Assembly: GCA_025055235.1 (NCBI GenBank)
Contig: JANWYN010000072.1
Coordinates: 1 to 64,000 of the forward strand
Direction of reading: 5' to 3'
DNA: 64,000 bases
Source of the DNA: Candidatus Roseilinea sp.
Lineage (GTDB): Bacteria; Chloroflexota; Anaerolineae; J036; Brachytrichaceae
The stretch's first letter is position 1; each line of letters begins with the position of its first letter. Positions 17,000 through 25,642 of the stretch are shown here, piece after piece. The translations under genes were made by a program, and so were the position numbers. The notes below the pieces were generated by a model. It ran no database searches, was not told where the DNA came from, and saw only the letters and a list, made by a program, of their open reading frames with translations.

Positions 17000-17628
17000 G
17001 GCAGCGCAGTGCACACCCACACGGCGACTTCGGCGCGCTCGGTCTGCACGGTATGCGGCTCGAACGCATAGCCGGCGGACTCGAATCGCCGGCGAGTGCC
17101 GTCCGCAGGTGATTCGCCCTGGCCGGTGATGCGATAGGCGAATTTGAGCAGTTCGGTGAGCGCGTCGTTCCCCTTCAAGCGCGCCATCGGCACGATCACC
17201 AGTCGCCCGCCGGGGTGCAACACGCGACGTATTTCGTCCAGCGTCTCACGCGCGAAGATGAACTCGGCCGGGAAGGTGCTGACGGCGCAGGCGAACGACC
17301 GGTCGGCAAATGGCAGGCGCAGCGCCGAGGCGCGCACATGCGCGGGCGGCCGGCCGGTGGTGTTGATGATCCGCTCGCGCAGCATCCGCGCCATTTGTGG
17401 CGAGAGATCTAGCCCGATCACGTCGAAGCCTTGCTGTCGTAGCGCAAGATGTAGGTGGCCCGGCCCATGCGCGATCTCCAGCAGGCGACCTTCGCGTGCT
17501 AGAAACGGGATCGCTGCGCGCCCCCATGCCTTCCATTCGCCGAACGAGACGGCATCCGCCACGAAGTCATACGTCCAGGCGAAGGTGGTGTAGAGCTGGT
17601 GGAAGGCGAAGCGGATCAGGGTGTTCAT
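16963..17628 (-). CDS. Class I SAM-dependent methyltransferase
   Basis: This 221-aa methyltransferase carries motif I as LLEIAHGPGHLHLALR (GxGxxx form with His), motif II near GLDLSPQM, and motif IV/post-I text SALRLPFADRSFACAVSTFP, then RRVLHPGGRLVIV. This is the Methyltransf_11/UbiE-like layout. The start at 17628 (MNTLIRFAFHQLY) is chosen because the upstream codons run into the short-word repeat at 17631-17745. No partner reveals the substrate. The C-terminus overlaps the convergent DUF255 gene by 37 bases. Confidence 0.85.
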   Translation of the reverse strand: MNTLIRFAFHQLYTTFAWTYDFVADAVSFGEWKAWGRAAIPFLAREGRLLEIAHGPGHLHLALRQQGFDVIGLDLSPQMARMLRERIINTTGRPPAHVRASALRLPFADRSFACAVSTFPAEFIFARETLDEIRRVLHPGGRLVIVPMARLKGNDALTELLKFAYRITGQGESPADGTRRRFESAGYAFEPHTVQTERAEVAVWVCTALPQATAARKSSGA

Positions 17629-17630
17629 AG

Positions 17631-17745
17631 TTGATGATTCATGATTGATGATCGGTAATTGGTAACCGGTAATTGGTAATTGGTGTTGATGATTGGGCTG
17701 ATAACCGTTGGTCATCAATCATTAATCATCAATCATCAATCATTA
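17631..17745 (+). repeat. Intergenic foldback of short repeated words
   Basis: The gap between two divergent genes is filled by TGATGATTCATGATTGATGA, then TAATTGGTAACCGGTAATTGG repeats, then on the far side ATCAATCATTAATCATCAATC. Left and right halves are roughly reverse complementary, so the whole can fold back. The words resemble cyanobacterial STRR families. Confidence 0.75.
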
Positions 17746-17749
17746 GAAT
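17744..17749 (+). promoter_or_regulatory. Probable leaderless -10 box of the glycosyltransferase gene
   Basis: TAGAAT lies eight bases before the ATG at 17758, at the edge of the short-word repeat. No Shine-Dalgarno sequence is present. GAATAT two bases later gives a spacing of six. Confidence 0.35.
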
Positions 17750-17757
17750 ATCCCACA

Positions 17758-19179
17758 ATGGATTCTCATCGCCGCCATTGGCCGCTCGCCGTCATCGTGG
17801 TTACTTACTTCGTGATCGGCAGCCTGTTTGTCCTGCGCACACCGGCCTGGCAGAACCCCGACGAACCTGCACATTACAACTACACCCGCCAGTTGGTTCG
17901 CTCCGGCAGCATTCCTATCATCGAGCCGGGCGACTGGGTCGCCGGCCTCGTGCCCATCGGCCCCGATGTGAAGGATGTGCCGGTGGATCGCATGACCTAC
18001 GAAGATCACCAGCCGCCGCTGTTCTACTTGCTGTCTGCGCCGGTGTTCATCATCACCGGCGGTCAGCTGGTCGCGTTGCGCTTGTTCGCGCTGCTGATCG
18101 GCGCGTTCGTGATCGTCTTCGCCTATTTCACCGTTGCAGCGATCTTCCCGGAGCATCGCTACCTGGCGGCCTTTGCAGCAGCCTTCATCGCGCTGCTGCC
18201 GCAGCACCTGGCCATCATGGCCAGCTACAACAACGATGCGCTGTCCGAGGCGTTGCTGGCGCTGGCCGTGCTGCTGAGCATCCGGCTGGTGATGAGGCGT
18301 GACACCCTCACAATGTGGCATCTGGTCGTCCTCGCGATTGTCGTCGGCTTATGCTTCGTCACCAAAGCGCAGGCGTATCTCGCGTTGCCCGTCGCATTGA
18401 TCGGCGTCTTTCTGACAACCAAGCGCACCGACCCCCCCGACACTACTGACACTCCTGACACCATTGACACTACCGACACCCCTGACACCCCCAACGCCCT
18501 CTCCTCCCTCCTCCTCGTCCTCGGCCTGAGCGCGCTGATCGGCCTGCCGTGGTGGCTGCGCAGCGCCGGCCTCTATGGCGGGGCTGACTTCCTCGGCTTG
18601 CAGCGGCACAACGAGGTGGTCGTCGGTCAGCCCACCACTGCCGAGTGGCTGGCAGAATACGGCCTGGGTGGCGTGCTGTCGCGGCTGGCACAGACCACGT
18701 TCCAGTCGTTCTGGGGGCAATTCGGCTGGATGAGCATCCCGCTCGACCGGCGCATCTATTTGGCGCTGCTCGCTTTCACGCTGGTTTCTGCGGCGCTCTT
18801 CCTCGCCTGGTGGGTGCATGGACGCGCCGTGCGCAGGCGGCTGAGCGGCCGGACTCAAGCGCGCGCCGGCGAAGACCTTTATTCACCCTACCTCTTGCTC
18901 GCGGCGCAGCAGTCGCGCGCGCTCACGTTGCTGGCTTGCCTCGCATTGTTCACGATGCTCGCCTACGCCTGGTACAACCTGCAGTTTGTGCAGCACCAGG
19001 GGCGTTACCTGTATCCGGCGCTCATCCCGATCGCCACGGCGTTCGCGCTGGGCTGGGGCTTCCTCTTCTCGCGCCGCGAAGCGATCGGCCGGTGGTTGTG
19101 GCTGTTTCTGATGCTCGGTCTGGCGGCGCTCGACGCCTATCTGCTCTTCCGCGTGATCTTGCCACAGATGAACGCATGA
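17758..19179 (+). CDS. Polytopic membrane glycosyltransferase-like protein (GT-C type)
   Basis: This 473-aa protein has a first helix (LAVIVVTYFVIGSLFVL), then an extracytoplasmic loop with NPDEPAHYNYTRQLV. That acidic DE motif after TM1 is typical of GT-C glycosyltransferases and DUF2142-like proteins that use polyprenyl-phosphate sugars. About ten further helices follow. Residues 224-245 (DPPDTTDTPDTIDTTDTPDT) are encoded by an in-frame short-word repeat between helices. Start 17758 is used because upstream in-frame codons translate the intergenic repeat. The gene ends just before a bidirectional terminator. Confidence 0.8.
   Translation: MDSHRRHWPLAVIVVTYFVIGSLFVLRTPAWQNPDEPAHYNYTRQLVRSGSIPIIEPGDWVAGLVPIGPDVKDVPVDRMTYEDHQPPLFYLLSAPVFIITGGQLVALRLFALLIGAFVIVFAYFTVAAIFPEHRYLAAFAAAFIALLPQHLAIMASYNNDALSEALLALAVLLSIRLVMRRDTLTMWHLVVLAIVVGLCFVTKAQAYLALPVALIGVFLTTKRTDPPDTTDTPDTIDTTDTPDTPNALSSLLLVLGLSALIGLPWWLRSAGLYGGADFLGLQRHNEVVVGQPTTAEWLAEYGLGGVLSRLAQTTFQSFWGQFGWMSIPLDRRIYLALLAFTLVSAALFLAWWVHGRAVRRRLSGRTQARAGEDLYSPYLLLAAQQSRALTLLACLALFTMLAYAWYNLQFVQHQGRYLYPALIPIATAFALGWGFLFSRREAIGRWLWLFLMLGLAALDAYLLFRVILPQMNA
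18427..18491 (+). repeat. In-frame GACAC-word repeat inside the glycosyltransferase gene
   Basis: Consecutive words of the form GACACTACT, GACACTCCT, GACACCATT, GACACTACC, GACACCCCT run for about 65 bases and are translated as Asp-Thr rich loop residues. The same word family, in inverted arms, fills the nuoK-nuoL gap at 53400-53566. Confidence 0.7.
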
Positions 19180-19180
19180 G

Positions 19181-19213
19181 AAAGCGGGGCAGGTGAGCTT
19201 CCTGCCCCGCTTT
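19181..19213. terminator. Bidirectional hairpin terminator
   Basis: AAAGCGGGGCAGG (19181-19193) and CCTGCCCCGCTTT (19201-19213) form a perfect 13-bp stem with a 7-base loop, flanked by A and T runs. It sits between two convergent genes, just after the stop at 19179 and before the stop at 19250, so it can serve both. Confidence 0.8.
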
Positions 19214-19249
19214 ATGCGCCGCGCCGCGCTGTGTTTATCGGGCCGGCCG

Positions 19250-21157
19250 TCAATTGCCGCGGTAGATTTCTGCTGCAGCCGGCTGTTTGCTGATGAACGG
19301 GAACCACGCCTGCAGCCGCGTGATGCGTCCCTCTACGCCGCGGTTGATGGGCGAATTGGCCGTGATGTAGTTCTGCACTTCATCGGCCATGATGAGGCCG
19401 GTGTCCACCGGGTTCGTGCCCTGCGTGAGCACCGCGTAGCCGTCGCCGCCGGTGAGCATGAAGTTGTTGGTCACCACGCGGTAAGTGGCCGTCGGGTTGA
19501 TCGGAACGAAGGTGGTGTTCTGCACGCCATTCACGCTGGTTGTCGTTCGCACGAGCACGCTGATGATGCGGTTGTTGGCCGGCCGCCTAGGATCCCAGAT
19601 GAAGCGCAGCCCGGCCACCTGTGGGAAGCGTCCTGCCGAGGCGCTGGGGTTGTCGAGGTTCACCTGGCTGACGCCGTTCTCCAGGGCGGCGATCACTTGC
19701 GCGCCGGTGAGGGTGACCAGCGCGAGTGTGTTACCGAACGGCAGCACGGTCAGCACCTGGCCGACGGTGATCGGCGCGGTCTGTGCGCCGCCGGTGGGGC
19801 CGGGGATGGATGCGCGGATGCCGCCGCCGTTGGTGATGCAAATTTGCGCGCCGGCTGCGCGCGTCCGCTCGAGCATTGCGTCGGCGATCAAATTGCCCAG
19901 GTTGGTCTCTTTGTTGCGGATGCTGGCGCGTTCGCCATCCAGGAAGACGGCCGTCCTGCCGATCTCCTGATTCGCCAACTGATCCACGCCCGGCTTCCAC
20001 ACGGTCGTAATCTCGTTTTGGAAGTTGGCGTCGGGCGAGATTTCCGGCTGCTCGCCCGGCAGCAGGCTGCGCGGCGGGCTGCCCAGGCCATCGGCCCACA
20101 CCGGCCGGATCACGCCGCTGATCACCGACACCGCGCCGCTTGCGTCGAAGCCGAGCGTGATGTCGCCCAGCCACTTGCCCCATTCCCAGTCGGTGACGAT
20201 GACGACGTCCTTGTTGTCGGGATCTTTCTCGATCGTGGGGTAGGGGCCCTGCGACGCTACGCCGACCGGGCTGGGCGGGTTGGTGGTCGGCAGCAGCGGC
20301 GTGTGCGAGTGGCCGCCGACGATCACGTCAATGCCACGTACGTTCTTCGCGATCTCACGATCTACCGGATAGCCGACGTGTGTTAGGGCGATGATGTGCT
20401 GTGCTCCGGCGGCCTTCAACGCATTCACCTGCGCCTGAGCAATGGCGATGAGATTCGAGCCGAAGGTGACGCCCGCGCCAGGGCTGCTCAGGATGCCGGT
20501 GTCGGGCGGCGTGAGGCCGAAGATGCCAATGCTGCGGCTGTTGGGGCCGCCCTTGTTGATGATGATGCGCTTGCCCAGTTTGCCCGGCACGGCTACGTCG
20601 GTCGGCGCAAGCGCAGCGGCCAGCGGCGCGCTTGGGTCCACGTTGACATTAGCGCTGAGCATCGGGAAGTTGATCGGCGGGTTAGGTGGCGTCTGTCCGG
20701 TGACCCCGTTGATGAAGTCGCGCAGTGCGATTTGCCCGCGGTCGAACTCGTGGTTGCCGACTGCGACGGCGTCGTAGCCCATCTGGTTGTAGAACGACTT
20801 GTCGGCCTTGCCCTCATACAGGTTGAAGTACAACGTGCCCTGGAAGATGTCACCGGCGTCGAGCAACAGCAAGTCGTCCGCGTCCGGCGTGGCGCGCAAC
20901 TGGTCAATCAGCGTCTTGCGCCGGGCGACGCCGCCGAAGTTGCGGGTGACCGTAGTGGGGCTGGTTTGGAGCGTAACATTGGCCGGTTCGATGCGGGAGT
21001 GGTGGTCGTTGGTGTGCAAGATGCGCAGCCGGTAAGCCACCGGCGCTTGGCTGAGGACGATGCGATAGTGGCCATTGGCGAAGATATACAACGTGGCGCC
21101 GCCGGCCAGGACCGTTCGCCTCAAGAATGTGCGTCTGGAGAACTTCTGTGTGCTCAT
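19250..21157 (-). CDS. Tat-exported 5'-nucleotidase / metallophosphoesterase
   Basis: This 635-aa protein belongs to the UshA/YfkN-type family. The N-terminus has a twin-arginine signal (SRRTFLRRTVLAGGATLYIF). The catalytic metallophosphatase domain shows LRILHTNDHHSR, LLDAGDIFQGT, AVAVGNHEFDRG and IVGGHSHTPL, the expected metal ligands. The C-terminal 5_nucleotid_C domain begins around residue 375 with EIGRTAVFLDGERASIRNKE and includes ITNGGGIRASI. It should release phosphate from extracellular nucleotides. It is convergent with the upstream membrane protein. Confidence 0.93.
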   Translation of the reverse strand: MSTQKFSRRTFLRRTVLAGGATLYIFANGHYRIVLSQAPVAYRLRILHTNDHHSRIEPANVTLQTSPTTVTRNFGGVARRKTLIDQLRATPDADDLLLLDAGDIFQGTLYFNLYEGKADKSFYNQMGYDAVAVGNHEFDRGQIALRDFINGVTGQTPPNPPINFPMLSANVNVDPSAPLAAALAPTDVAVPGKLGKRIIINKGGPNSRSIGIFGLTPPDTGILSSPGAGVTFGSNLIAIAQAQVNALKAAGAQHIIALTHVGYPVDREIAKNVRGIDVIVGGHSHTPLLPTTNPPSPVGVASQGPYPTIEKDPDNKDVVIVTDWEWGKWLGDITLGFDASGAVSVISGVIRPVWADGLGSPPRSLLPGEQPEISPDANFQNEITTVWKPGVDQLANQEIGRTAVFLDGERASIRNKETNLGNLIADAMLERTRAAGAQICITNGGGIRASIPGPTGGAQTAPITVGQVLTVLPFGNTLALVTLTGAQVIAALENGVSQVNLDNPSASAGRFPQVAGLRFIWDPRRPANNRIISVLVRTTTSVNGVQNTTFVPINPTATYRVVTNNFMLTGGDGYAVLTQGTNPVDTGLIMADEVQNYITANSPINRGVEGRITRLQAWFPFISKQPAAAEIYRGN

Positions 21158-21393
21158 GTGCCTCCTATTGGGTTTGCTGGATTTAGAGTGTGCGCAGGAA
21201 CAGATGGTTCGTTGATGATGCTTCGAGGAATGGCGTCGGTGTGGAATTGAGAGGAAGTGCGTGCCCGATATGTTGCATTGCTAGCCACCTTAAGCGTTAT
21301 ACCGAGCAGTGTGATGATCTTGTGATGTATCTGTTAAGGACGTTTTATCGGTTTTTGGTGTGGCCTGTGTTTGCCCCGTATGCGAGTGCCCCC
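21158..21393. other. Gap with no gene
   Basis: Between the nucleotidase start and the ftsK stop there are 236 bases with lower G+C. It should contain the nucleotidase promoter (minus strand); a weak TATAAC-like string near 21297-21303 is the only candidate. I see no RNA gene or repeat. Confidence 0.4.
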
Positions 21394-24300
21394 TCACTCG
21401 TCCTGCATCGTCACGTCGCGGCCCTTGCCGGCCTGCCGGCTGGGGCCGCTGACGTAGCCCATCTCCTGTAGCTCTTCCATCAGGCGCGCCGCGCGCGGAT
21501 AGCCGATGCGCAGTTTGCGCTGGAGCAGCGATATGCTCACGTTGCCGCTGGTGCGGATGATCTCCATGGCGCGCTGCAACAGATCGTCATCGCCGTCGTC
21601 ATCTGCGCTGCCACGGCCGCCCTTGGCGCTGCCCATTTGCTGGAAGCGCTCGGCAGCGATCTCGGCGACCACCGTCTCCCACGGCGTCTCTAACTCCGGC
21701 TTCCGGTGCGCGACGTATTCTTCCTCCGACTCCCGATTTCCGACTTCCGACTTCTCCATCGCAATCTGCTTCTTCCACCAACCGATCACGGCCTCGATCT
21801 CACGCTCGCTCACATAGCATCCCTGCAAGCGAACTGGGCTACCGTGTTCGGGGTTGAGGAAGAGCATGTCGCCCCGTCCGAGCAGTGATTCCGCGCCGAC
21901 CTGATCGAGGATCACCCGCGAGTCGGTGGCCGAAGCGACGGCGAACGAGATGCGCGCGGGGAAGTTGGCTTTGATCAAGCCGGTGACCACGTCCACGCTG
22001 GGGCGCTGCGTGGCGACAACGAGGTGGATGCCGGTCGCGCGCGCCATCTGCGCCAGCCGGCAGATCGTCTTCTCCGTCTCGATCGGCGATTGCAGCATCA
22101 GGTCGGCCAACTCGTCAATCAGCACCACGATGCGCGGCAGCGGCTCCTCGCGCCGCCGCTCCATCGCCTGGTTGTATTCCTGCAAGTTGCGCGCACCGAT
22201 CTCGGCGAACTTCTTGTAGCGCGCGTCCATCTCGCGCGTCACCCAGCGCAACACGGCCGGAATGCGGTCAATGTCGCTCTCCGGCTTGCCGATGATGTGT
22301 GGCAGGCCGGCGAAGCGCGACAGCTCGACCATCTTCGGGTCAATCATTACCAGCTTCAAGTCCTCCGGCCGGTTGTTCATTGCCAGGCACGTCGTGATCG
22401 CGCTGATGCACACGCTCTTGCCGCTGCCGGTGGTGCCGGCGATCAGCAGATGCGGCATACGCGCCAGGTCGGCGACGATCGCTGCGCCGGATACGTCGCG
22501 GCCCAGGGCGATGGCCAGCGACGACTTCTCGGCCAGCTTGCGAAAGGCCTCGCCTTCCATGATCGAGCGCAGATCCACTTCGCCGATGCTGCTGTTGGGC
22601 ACCTCGATGCCGATCAGCCCGCGTCCGGGGATCGGCGCTTCGATGCGGATGGACGGCGCGGCCAGCGCCAGCGCGAGGTCGTTCTGCAGCGCCGCGATCG
22701 CCCCGACGCGCACTTTCTGCGCCTGCTTCTGCCACTCGATCACCGCCTGCGACGCTTTCTTGCCCATGATCACACCGCCGGCCAGCCCTAGGTCGGCGAT
22801 GACGTCTTCCAGCGCATCCTTCAGGGCGATGGCTTCGCCAATGCCGGCGGGGAACATGACCTTCAACCGCTCGGTCAGTTGGTCTGACTCTGCGAAGTCG
22901 TCAAAGCGGAACAGGCGCTCCATCAGGCGGCCGGCCAATTCGCGGCGCAGGGCGCTGAGCTGGCCGACCTTGATCTTGAGTTTGCGCTCGGTATCCGCGC
23001 CGATTTCGAAGTAGGCCAGGCCGGAGCGCTGCTCGCCCTCGGCGTAATTGGTGCTGAGGTCGAGATCGCCGAGCAGCGATTTGAGCAACGCCTTGAAGCC
23101 GGCTTCGCGCGCGTCCACCAGCGCTGCCGGAACTTCGACGACCGCTGTGGTGCGATCCACGCTCGGTTCGACGAGGATTGCGTCGTAGAGCGCGCCGGCC
23201 ACTGCAGCGCGGATCTTCTGCGCAGCCTTGTCGCGATGCTGCGCGCCGCGATCCACATAGCCCGGCTCGATGCCGAATTGTGTGACGGTCGGGCCGCGCC
23301 GGATCTCGACCACCTTGCCCGACAGGCCGAAGTGCGCCAGCGTGGTCTCGATGATCTCGGCCTGGCGGCGTGCATCGGCATCGCTGCGGGCTGCGCCGGT
23401 TTGCTTGCTCGCCCGCAGCAGAGAGAGCGGCGGCAGCGTGTCCGGTCGAGGCACCGGGGGTTTGGGCTTCGCAGCTTTCGACTTCGCTGCGCCATCTGCA
23501 GCGCGCTCGCCGTCTTTGACGATTACCGCCTCGGACTTGATGGATGGCGAGGCGGGCGCGGGCTTAGGGCTTTGCCGGACGTCCGATGGGCGCGCTGCCA
23601 GATCGGGCAAGGGCAATTGCTCGCCGCGCATCGGCCTCGATGGCGGTGCATTTTCGGCGTTTGGCTCTGGGCGCAGGCTGCGCTGGGCTGTCGCTGTTGT
23701 TGATGATGCGCCGGTGCCCGCTGCCGGTTGAGCCTTGGCGCGCTCGGTGGTCTGTAGCAACGGCGCGGCGACGACGAAGGCGCTGAACGCGAAGAGCGCG
23801 AACCAGATCAACGTGGAGAGCAGGCGCAGGAGCGTCACGCCATCGCTGCCCTGCGCGCCGAGTGCGCGCCACAGCAATTCGGCCAGCACCCAGCCGCTTG
23901 CGCCGCCTCCGCCGCCGGCAAGCGCGAGCTGATAGGGGTCGGCGCCAAACACCAGGGAGTGCACGAGCGCCAAAAAGGAGAAGAAAGCAATCTCGCCGGC
24001 GATGATGCGCGTCCAGGTACGCCGCGTCGGGCGAAAGCTCGCTTGCGACAGCGCCAACAGCCCTGCGCCGATCATGAGCAGGCACAGCGGGAAGACGCCG
24101 ACGCCCACCGCGCGTTGCAAGAACTCCGTCCAACGTACGATCAAGCCCCCGGTGTTCAGGCCGAGCAGCGTCAAGAGCGTAGTCGCGCCTACGAGGATGA
24201 GCGCCGCACCGGCGAGCACGCGCCAAAGACGACCATGTGCAACGATGCGGGCGAATGCCGCGTCCAACGTCGCCAGAATCGAAGAACCCCGCTTCGTCAT
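21394..24300 (-). CDS. ftsK: DNA translocase FtsK/SpoIIIE
   Basis: This 968-aa protein (ATG 24300; ATG 24309 would add MPI) is the septal DNA pump. Four hydrophobic helices lie at about 25-180 (ALILVGATTLLTLLGLN first). A Pro/Ala-rich linker follows to about 315. The motor has Walker A (AGTTGSGKSVC) near 650 and Walker B (RIVVLIDELADLML) near 745. The C-terminal gamma winged-helix domain (NVSISLLQRKLRIGYPRAAR) reads KOPS-type sites. A short-word repeat encodes residues about 849-860 between motor and gamma. A longer upstream frame only translates the palindromic repeat and is rejected. Confidence 0.95.
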   Translation of the reverse strand: MTKRGSSILATLDAAFARIVAHGRLWRVLAGAALILVGATTLLTLLGLNTGGLIVRWTEFLQRAVGVGVFPLCLLMIGAGLLALSQASFRPTRRTWTRIIAGEIAFFSFLALVHSLVFGADPYQLALAGGGGGASGWVLAELLWRALGAQGSDGVTLLRLLSTLIWFALFAFSAFVVAAPLLQTTERAKAQPAAGTGASSTTATAQRSLRPEPNAENAPPSRPMRGEQLPLPDLAARPSDVRQSPKPAPASPSIKSEAVIVKDGERAADGAAKSKAAKPKPPVPRPDTLPPLSLLRASKQTGAARSDADARRQAEIIETTLAHFGLSGKVVEIRRGPTVTQFGIEPGYVDRGAQHRDKAAQKIRAAVAGALYDAILVEPSVDRTTAVVEVPAALVDAREAGFKALLKSLLGDLDLSTNYAEGEQRSGLAYFEIGADTERKLKIKVGQLSALRRELAGRLMERLFRFDDFAESDQLTERLKVMFPAGIGEAIALKDALEDVIADLGLAGGVIMGKKASQAVIEWQKQAQKVRVGAIAALQNDLALALAAPSIRIEAPIPGRGLIGIEVPNSSIGEVDLRSIMEGEAFRKLAEKSSLAIALGRDVSGAAIVADLARMPHLLIAGTTGSGKSVCISAITTCLAMNNRPEDLKLVMIDPKMVELSRFAGLPHIIGKPESDIDRIPAVLRWVTREMDARYKKFAEIGARNLQEYNQAMERRREEPLPRIVVLIDELADLMLQSPIETEKTICRLAQMARATGIHLVVATQRPSVDVVTGLIKANFPARISFAVASATDSRVILDQVGAESLLGRGDMLFLNPEHGSPVRLQGCYVSEREIEAVIGWWKKQIAMEKSEVGNRESEEEYVAHRKPELETPWETVVAEIAAERFQQMGSAKGGRGSADDDGDDDLLQRAMEIIRTSGNVSISLLQRKLRIGYPRAARLMEELQEMGYVSGPSRQAGKGRDVTMQDE
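21722..21756 (+). repeat. In-frame short-word repeat inside ftsK
   Basis: CCTCCGACTCCCGATTTCCG continues with CGACTTCCGACTT, a run of CGACTTC-like words. On the coding strand it gives Ser-Glu rich linker residues (MEKSEVGNRESEEE) just after the motor domain. Confidence 0.55.
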
Positions 24301-24306
24301 GATAGG

Positions 24307-24338
24307 CATCGCACGGCGGCTGTGCCTGGCGTGCGATG
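24307..24338 (-). promoter_or_regulatory. Stem-loop in the ftsK leader
   Basis: CATCGCACG (24307-24315) and CGTGCGATG (24330-24338) pair perfectly with a 14-base loop. It lies between a TATAAT (24344-24349, minus strand) and the ftsK start codon, with ATG 24309 inside one arm. It could hide the first start codon, which would favour ATG 24300. Confidence 0.45.
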
Positions 24339-24343
24339 AGGGG

Positions 24344-24349
24344 ATTATA
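24344..24349 (-). promoter_or_regulatory. -10 box of ftsK
   Basis: Reading the minus strand, a consensus TATAAT lies 35 bases upstream of the ATG at 24309. No convincing -35 is seen; the upstream DNA is the palindromic repeat 24369-24478. Confidence 0.45.
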
Positions 24350-24368
24350 AGAGTGTGCGCGCTGCGGG

Positions 24369-24478
24369 GTGCATTTTCTAACGGGGGCATTGCGCGGATT
24401 TGTGCAGCGGATGAATCCGCGCGCAACGCACGGCAAAGCCGGCGCACGGCCGGCTTTGCCCCGAGCGGGAAATACACC
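24369..24478 (-). repeat. Modular palindromic repeat, copy 2 (short form)
   Basis: Read on the minus strand it runs from GGTGTATTTCCCGCT to TAGAAAATGCACC and matches 14961-15109 over its whole length except for one missing 39-bp hairpin module. Its core is a perfect 12-bp stem GGCAAAGCCGGC / GCCGGCTTTGCC. It fills the gap between the S1-protein stop and the ftsK promoter. Confidence 0.75.
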
Positions 24479-24489
24479 TTCGTCGTGGC

Positions 24490-25524
24490 TTACTTGCCGT
24501 TTTCGCCTTCGGCGTGGCGATCGGCGAACACACCACGCAGGCTGAGCGCTAGGCGACGGTGCTGGCTATCCACGGCGATCACCCGGGCGACCACGCGATC
24601 CCCTTCGCTGACGATGTTGCGTGGGTGCATGAAGTTGCCCTCGGCCATCTCGCTCACATGCACCAGCCCTTCGAGGTCGTTCTCCACCTTGACGAATGCG
24701 CCGAACTGCACCACGTTGGTCACCGTGCCGTGGACGATCTGCCCTACATGGTAGCGCTGCTCGATCGTCTCCCACGGGTTTGCCTTTGCCCGCTTCAAGC
24801 TGAGCGCGATGCGCCCTTCTTCCGGCGACACGCTCATCACATACACGTCCACTTCCTGGCCGATGTGCAGCATGTCACGTGGGTGGTTCACCCGGCTCCA
24901 TGAAAGCTCGCTCACGTGCACCAGCCCTTCGTAGCCGCCCAGGTCTACGAATGCGCCGAACGCGGTGAGGTTCGTCACTACGCCGCGGCGCGTTTCGCCG
25001 GGGCGGATCTCGCGCAGGATGGGTGGGATCTCCGGCGGCACAGATTCGGCTGCTGGCGAGAGCGCGCGTTCGGAGAAGACCACGCGATTGAGATCGGGGT
25101 CGAGTTCGATCACCCGCACGGTGAGGTGGCGTCCGATGTGGCCGGCGAGCGCGGCGCGCCGGGTTGGCTCATCCATGTCGGGTGACATCGCCTCTAGGTG
25201 AGAGGAGGGCACGAATCCGCGCAGGCCGCGATAGTGGACGATCAGGCCGCCGCGATTACAGCCGGTCACTTCGACTTCGAGCGGTGTATTGTGGGCCATT
25301 GCTTCACGCAGCGCGGCCCAGGCCGGCCCGCTCTCGGAAGCTGCGCTCGCATGTTGACCGGCTGGGCGCTGCGTCTCGTGAGTCGCAGCGAGGTGCGCCG
25401 ACGGTTGTGGCGTCGGATGGTGCGATGATGGCCGCGTCGGTGGGATAGGCAGTTTTTCTACTTCTTCCAGCAATGCGCGCCAGTACCCTTCGTCGAGTTC
25501 CAAATCCTCTGGACGGTATGGCAT
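24490..25524 (-). CDS. S1-domain RNA-binding protein (ribosomal protein S1-like)
   Basis: This 344-aa protein has three S1 domains: a divergent one at about 75-155 (PLEVEVTGCNRGGLIVHYRG, RGFVPSSHLE), then two good ones at about 178-245 (RRGVVTNLTAFGAFVDLGGY, GLVHVSELS) and 260-330 (VHGTVTNVVQFGAFVKVE, GLVHVSEM). Residues 25-65 are a low-complexity His/Pro/Ala region. It is shorter than six-domain E. coli S1 and fits the three- or four-domain S1-like proteins of many bacteria, which help bind mRNA to the 30S subunit. It is transcribed divergently from the inositol phosphate synthase. Confidence 0.88.
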   Translation of the reverse strand: MPYRPEDLELDEGYWRALLEEVEKLPIPPTRPSSHHPTPQPSAHLAATHETQRPAGQHASAASESGPAWAALREAMAHNTPLEVEVTGCNRGGLIVHYRGLRGFVPSSHLEAMSPDMDEPTRRAALAGHIGRHLTVRVIELDPDLNRVVFSERALSPAAESVPPEIPPILREIRPGETRRGVVTNLTAFGAFVDLGGYEGLVHVSELSWSRVNHPRDMLHIGQEVDVYVMSVSPEEGRIALSLKRAKANPWETIEQRYHVGQIVHGTVTNVVQFGAFVKVENDLEGLVHVSEMAEGNFMHPRNIVSEGDRVVARVIAVDSQHRRLALSLRGVFADRHAEGENGK

Positions 25525-25542
25525 AGATTTCTCGGCAAGGTG

Positions 25543-25550
25543 ATTATAAT
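25543..25550. promoter_or_regulatory. Overlapping divergent -10 boxes
   Basis: The string ATTATAAT contains TATAAT on the plus strand (25545-25550, toward the inositol phosphate synthase) and on the minus strand (25543-25548, 18 bases before the S1 gene ATG). The two promoters would compete. Downstream on the plus strand a TTGCGCC/GGCGCAA stem (25589-25605) lies in the leader of the synthase mRNA. Confidence 0.45.
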
Positions 25551-25642
25551 CAGCCGGCTTATTTTAAGGAAATGAGCTGCTAGACAGGTTGCGCCCCCGG
25601 CGCAAAGCTGGCAAGTAGCTGCAGAAGAGGAACCATCGAGAA

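Noticed and set aside
17680-17757. Earlier start for the membrane glycosyltransferase
   Set aside because: The extra residues (INHQSLIINHQS-like) are the translation of the intergenic short-word repeat.
19193-20386. A 397-codon plus-strand frame over the nucleotidase gene
   Set aside because: Antisense to a clear metallophosphoesterase; composition typical of a shadow frame and no domain seen.
24301-24477. Extended N-terminus of FtsK from MYFPLGAK
   Set aside because: These codons are the palindromic repeat element and lie upstream of a TATAAT box; ATG 24300 or 24309 opens the conserved protein.
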